The notes beneath the pieces were generated by a model. That model did no database searches. It worked only from the letters and a program-made list of their open reading frames with translations, and had not been told where the DNA came from. From Paraburkholderia ribeironis (GTDB lineage: Bacteria; Pseudomonadota; Gammaproteobacteria; Burkholderiales; Burkholderiaceae): DNA of 54,912 nucleotides. The position numbers and the translations under genes were made by a program. Positions 54,278-54,912 of this stretch are shown here, one piece after another (position 1 is the stretch's first letter; each line of letters opens with the position of its first letter). Where the stretch lies: contig NZ_CYGX02000035.1 in NCBI RefSeq assembly GCF_900019265.1, positions 1-54,912 of the forward strand, given 5' to 3'.

Positions 54278-54306
54278 CTTATTGACCAATTGGTTTGGTC
54301 AATAAG
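54278..54306 (-). promoter_or_regulatory. Inverted repeat in the putative promoter of the polysaccharide cluster
   Basis: CTTATTGACCAA (54278-54289) and TTGGTCAATAAG (54295-54306) are perfect 12-bp inverted arms with a 5-bp spacer, about 225 bp upstream of wecB. On the minus strand TTGACC within the repeat could act as a -35 element, with GCATAC about 18 bases further as a weak -10. A dimeric regulator bound here would compete with RNA polymerase. The regulator is not encoded in this window as far as I can tell. Confidence 0.55.
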
Positions 54307-54912
54307 TGTCAATGCGATGCAAAGAACCAACGGATTAGTGACATTCAGATTGGTCTGATGGTCAAAGCAGGCAGTAGGTGGTCCGGAATATCATTGGGCA
54401 AGGAGGGTGCGATTTGAATTGCACCCCGCAAAAGCTCTTGTTCACAAATATCTTCGCGTTTCTATTCGACATTCTATTTTTGAAGCGATGCAGGAAACTC
54501 GCATCAGTTTTCCTGTCCGGCTGTGCACTGAGCAAACTCGACCGGTTTATCGAGGTAAGCATGTTCGACGAAAAAGCGCCACGAAGTACCTGGCTGCAGA
54601 GAGGCTTCGATCATGCGACGGTTCGAGCCACGATTGTGAATCGCGCGTGCGACTCGACGCCTGAGAGCTACGCGGTTGACGGCGCTGGTGCCTGATGGAC
54701 CATTGCGAAAAGTGACTGCGTAGCAGTATGACGCCGCCGCGATTTGTATCGGCGGCTTATCGGCGGGCGCTTCGACCGCTCGGCAGCCAATTGCTGCGCA
54801 ATGCAACCGGCATACGACAATTCCGAAAGACCTCCATCAGACAGCCCGCGAAGCGACTACACCGCGAGCCAGACTGGTGATGGCGAGTACGCTGCCAAAC
54901 CGCCAAACCGCC
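54307..54912. other. Right-edge region without a supported gene
   Basis: Open frames run on both strands here (for example 54378-54695 plus, 54504-54806 minus), but none has a ribosome-binding site or recognised family. The minus-strand frame has a conserved-looking stretch (G-S-N-R-R-M-I-E-A-S-L-Q-P-G) that may be a remnant. The last 20 bases are a short direct repeat of CCAAACCG. Confidence 0.35.

Overview
The window is high-GC DNA whose gene content points to a Burkholderiaceae bacterium, most likely Paraburkholderia. The evidence is an Omp32-like general porin, sugar ABC operons, ring-cleavage genes and many LysR/GntR/LacI/ROK regulators. No rRNA, tRNA, CRISPR array or complete insertion sequence was seen. 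The left edge is a near-perfect fold-back inverted repeat (1-166) inside a LysR gene, which looks like a contig-end artefact, so the window probably begins at an assembly end.

Layout. 1-4.3 kb: truncated LysR regulator and an unusually long class A penicillin-binding protein. 4.3-8.5 kb (minus strand): a fructose-type ABC transporter (frcB-frcC-frcA) followed by a ROK regulator, with an operator-like inverted repeat upstream. 9.0-16.7 kb: a LacI repressor divergent from a five-gene galactooligosaccharide operon (ATPase, GH42 beta-galactosidase, binding protein, two permeases). A LacI-type palindrome lies between them and a strong terminator closes the operon. 16.7-20.7 kb: a low-GC orphan glycosyltransferase-like gene, four small hypothetical genes and the remnant of an M23 peptidase. 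20.7-28 kb: sterol-desaturase-like oxygenase, MFS/DeoR pair, TPR-glycosyltransferase, a small sulfite-oxidase-fold-like protein and an O-methyltransferase.

28-32.6 kb: an aromatic-catabolism island. A dehydrogenase, a LysR regulator with two helix-turn-helix domains and a translationally coupled GntR regulator lie beside divergent ligB-ligA genes. These two genes are in the order of the domains of fused gallate dioxygenase. 33-34.9 kb: a membrane protein and a porin with terminator. 35-44.2 kb (minus strand): a complete type I secretion module (RTX cargo, HlyB-like ATPase, HlyD-like adaptor, TolC-like channel) plus a small exported hypothetical protein. The cargo carries two 126-residue repeats.

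45-54 kb (minus strand): an ABC-transporter-dependent surface polysaccharide cluster of tightly overlapping genes: wecB, a glycosyltransferase, Wzm- and Wzt-like genes, a methyltransferase/coiled-coil/two-glycosyltransferase fusion and a GT2 gene. A transposase relic follows it and a 12-bp inverted repeat lies in its putative promoter. Wzt with a C-terminal domain next to a methyltransferase fits a methyl-capped, length-controlled O-antigen-type glycan. That is inference from gene content.
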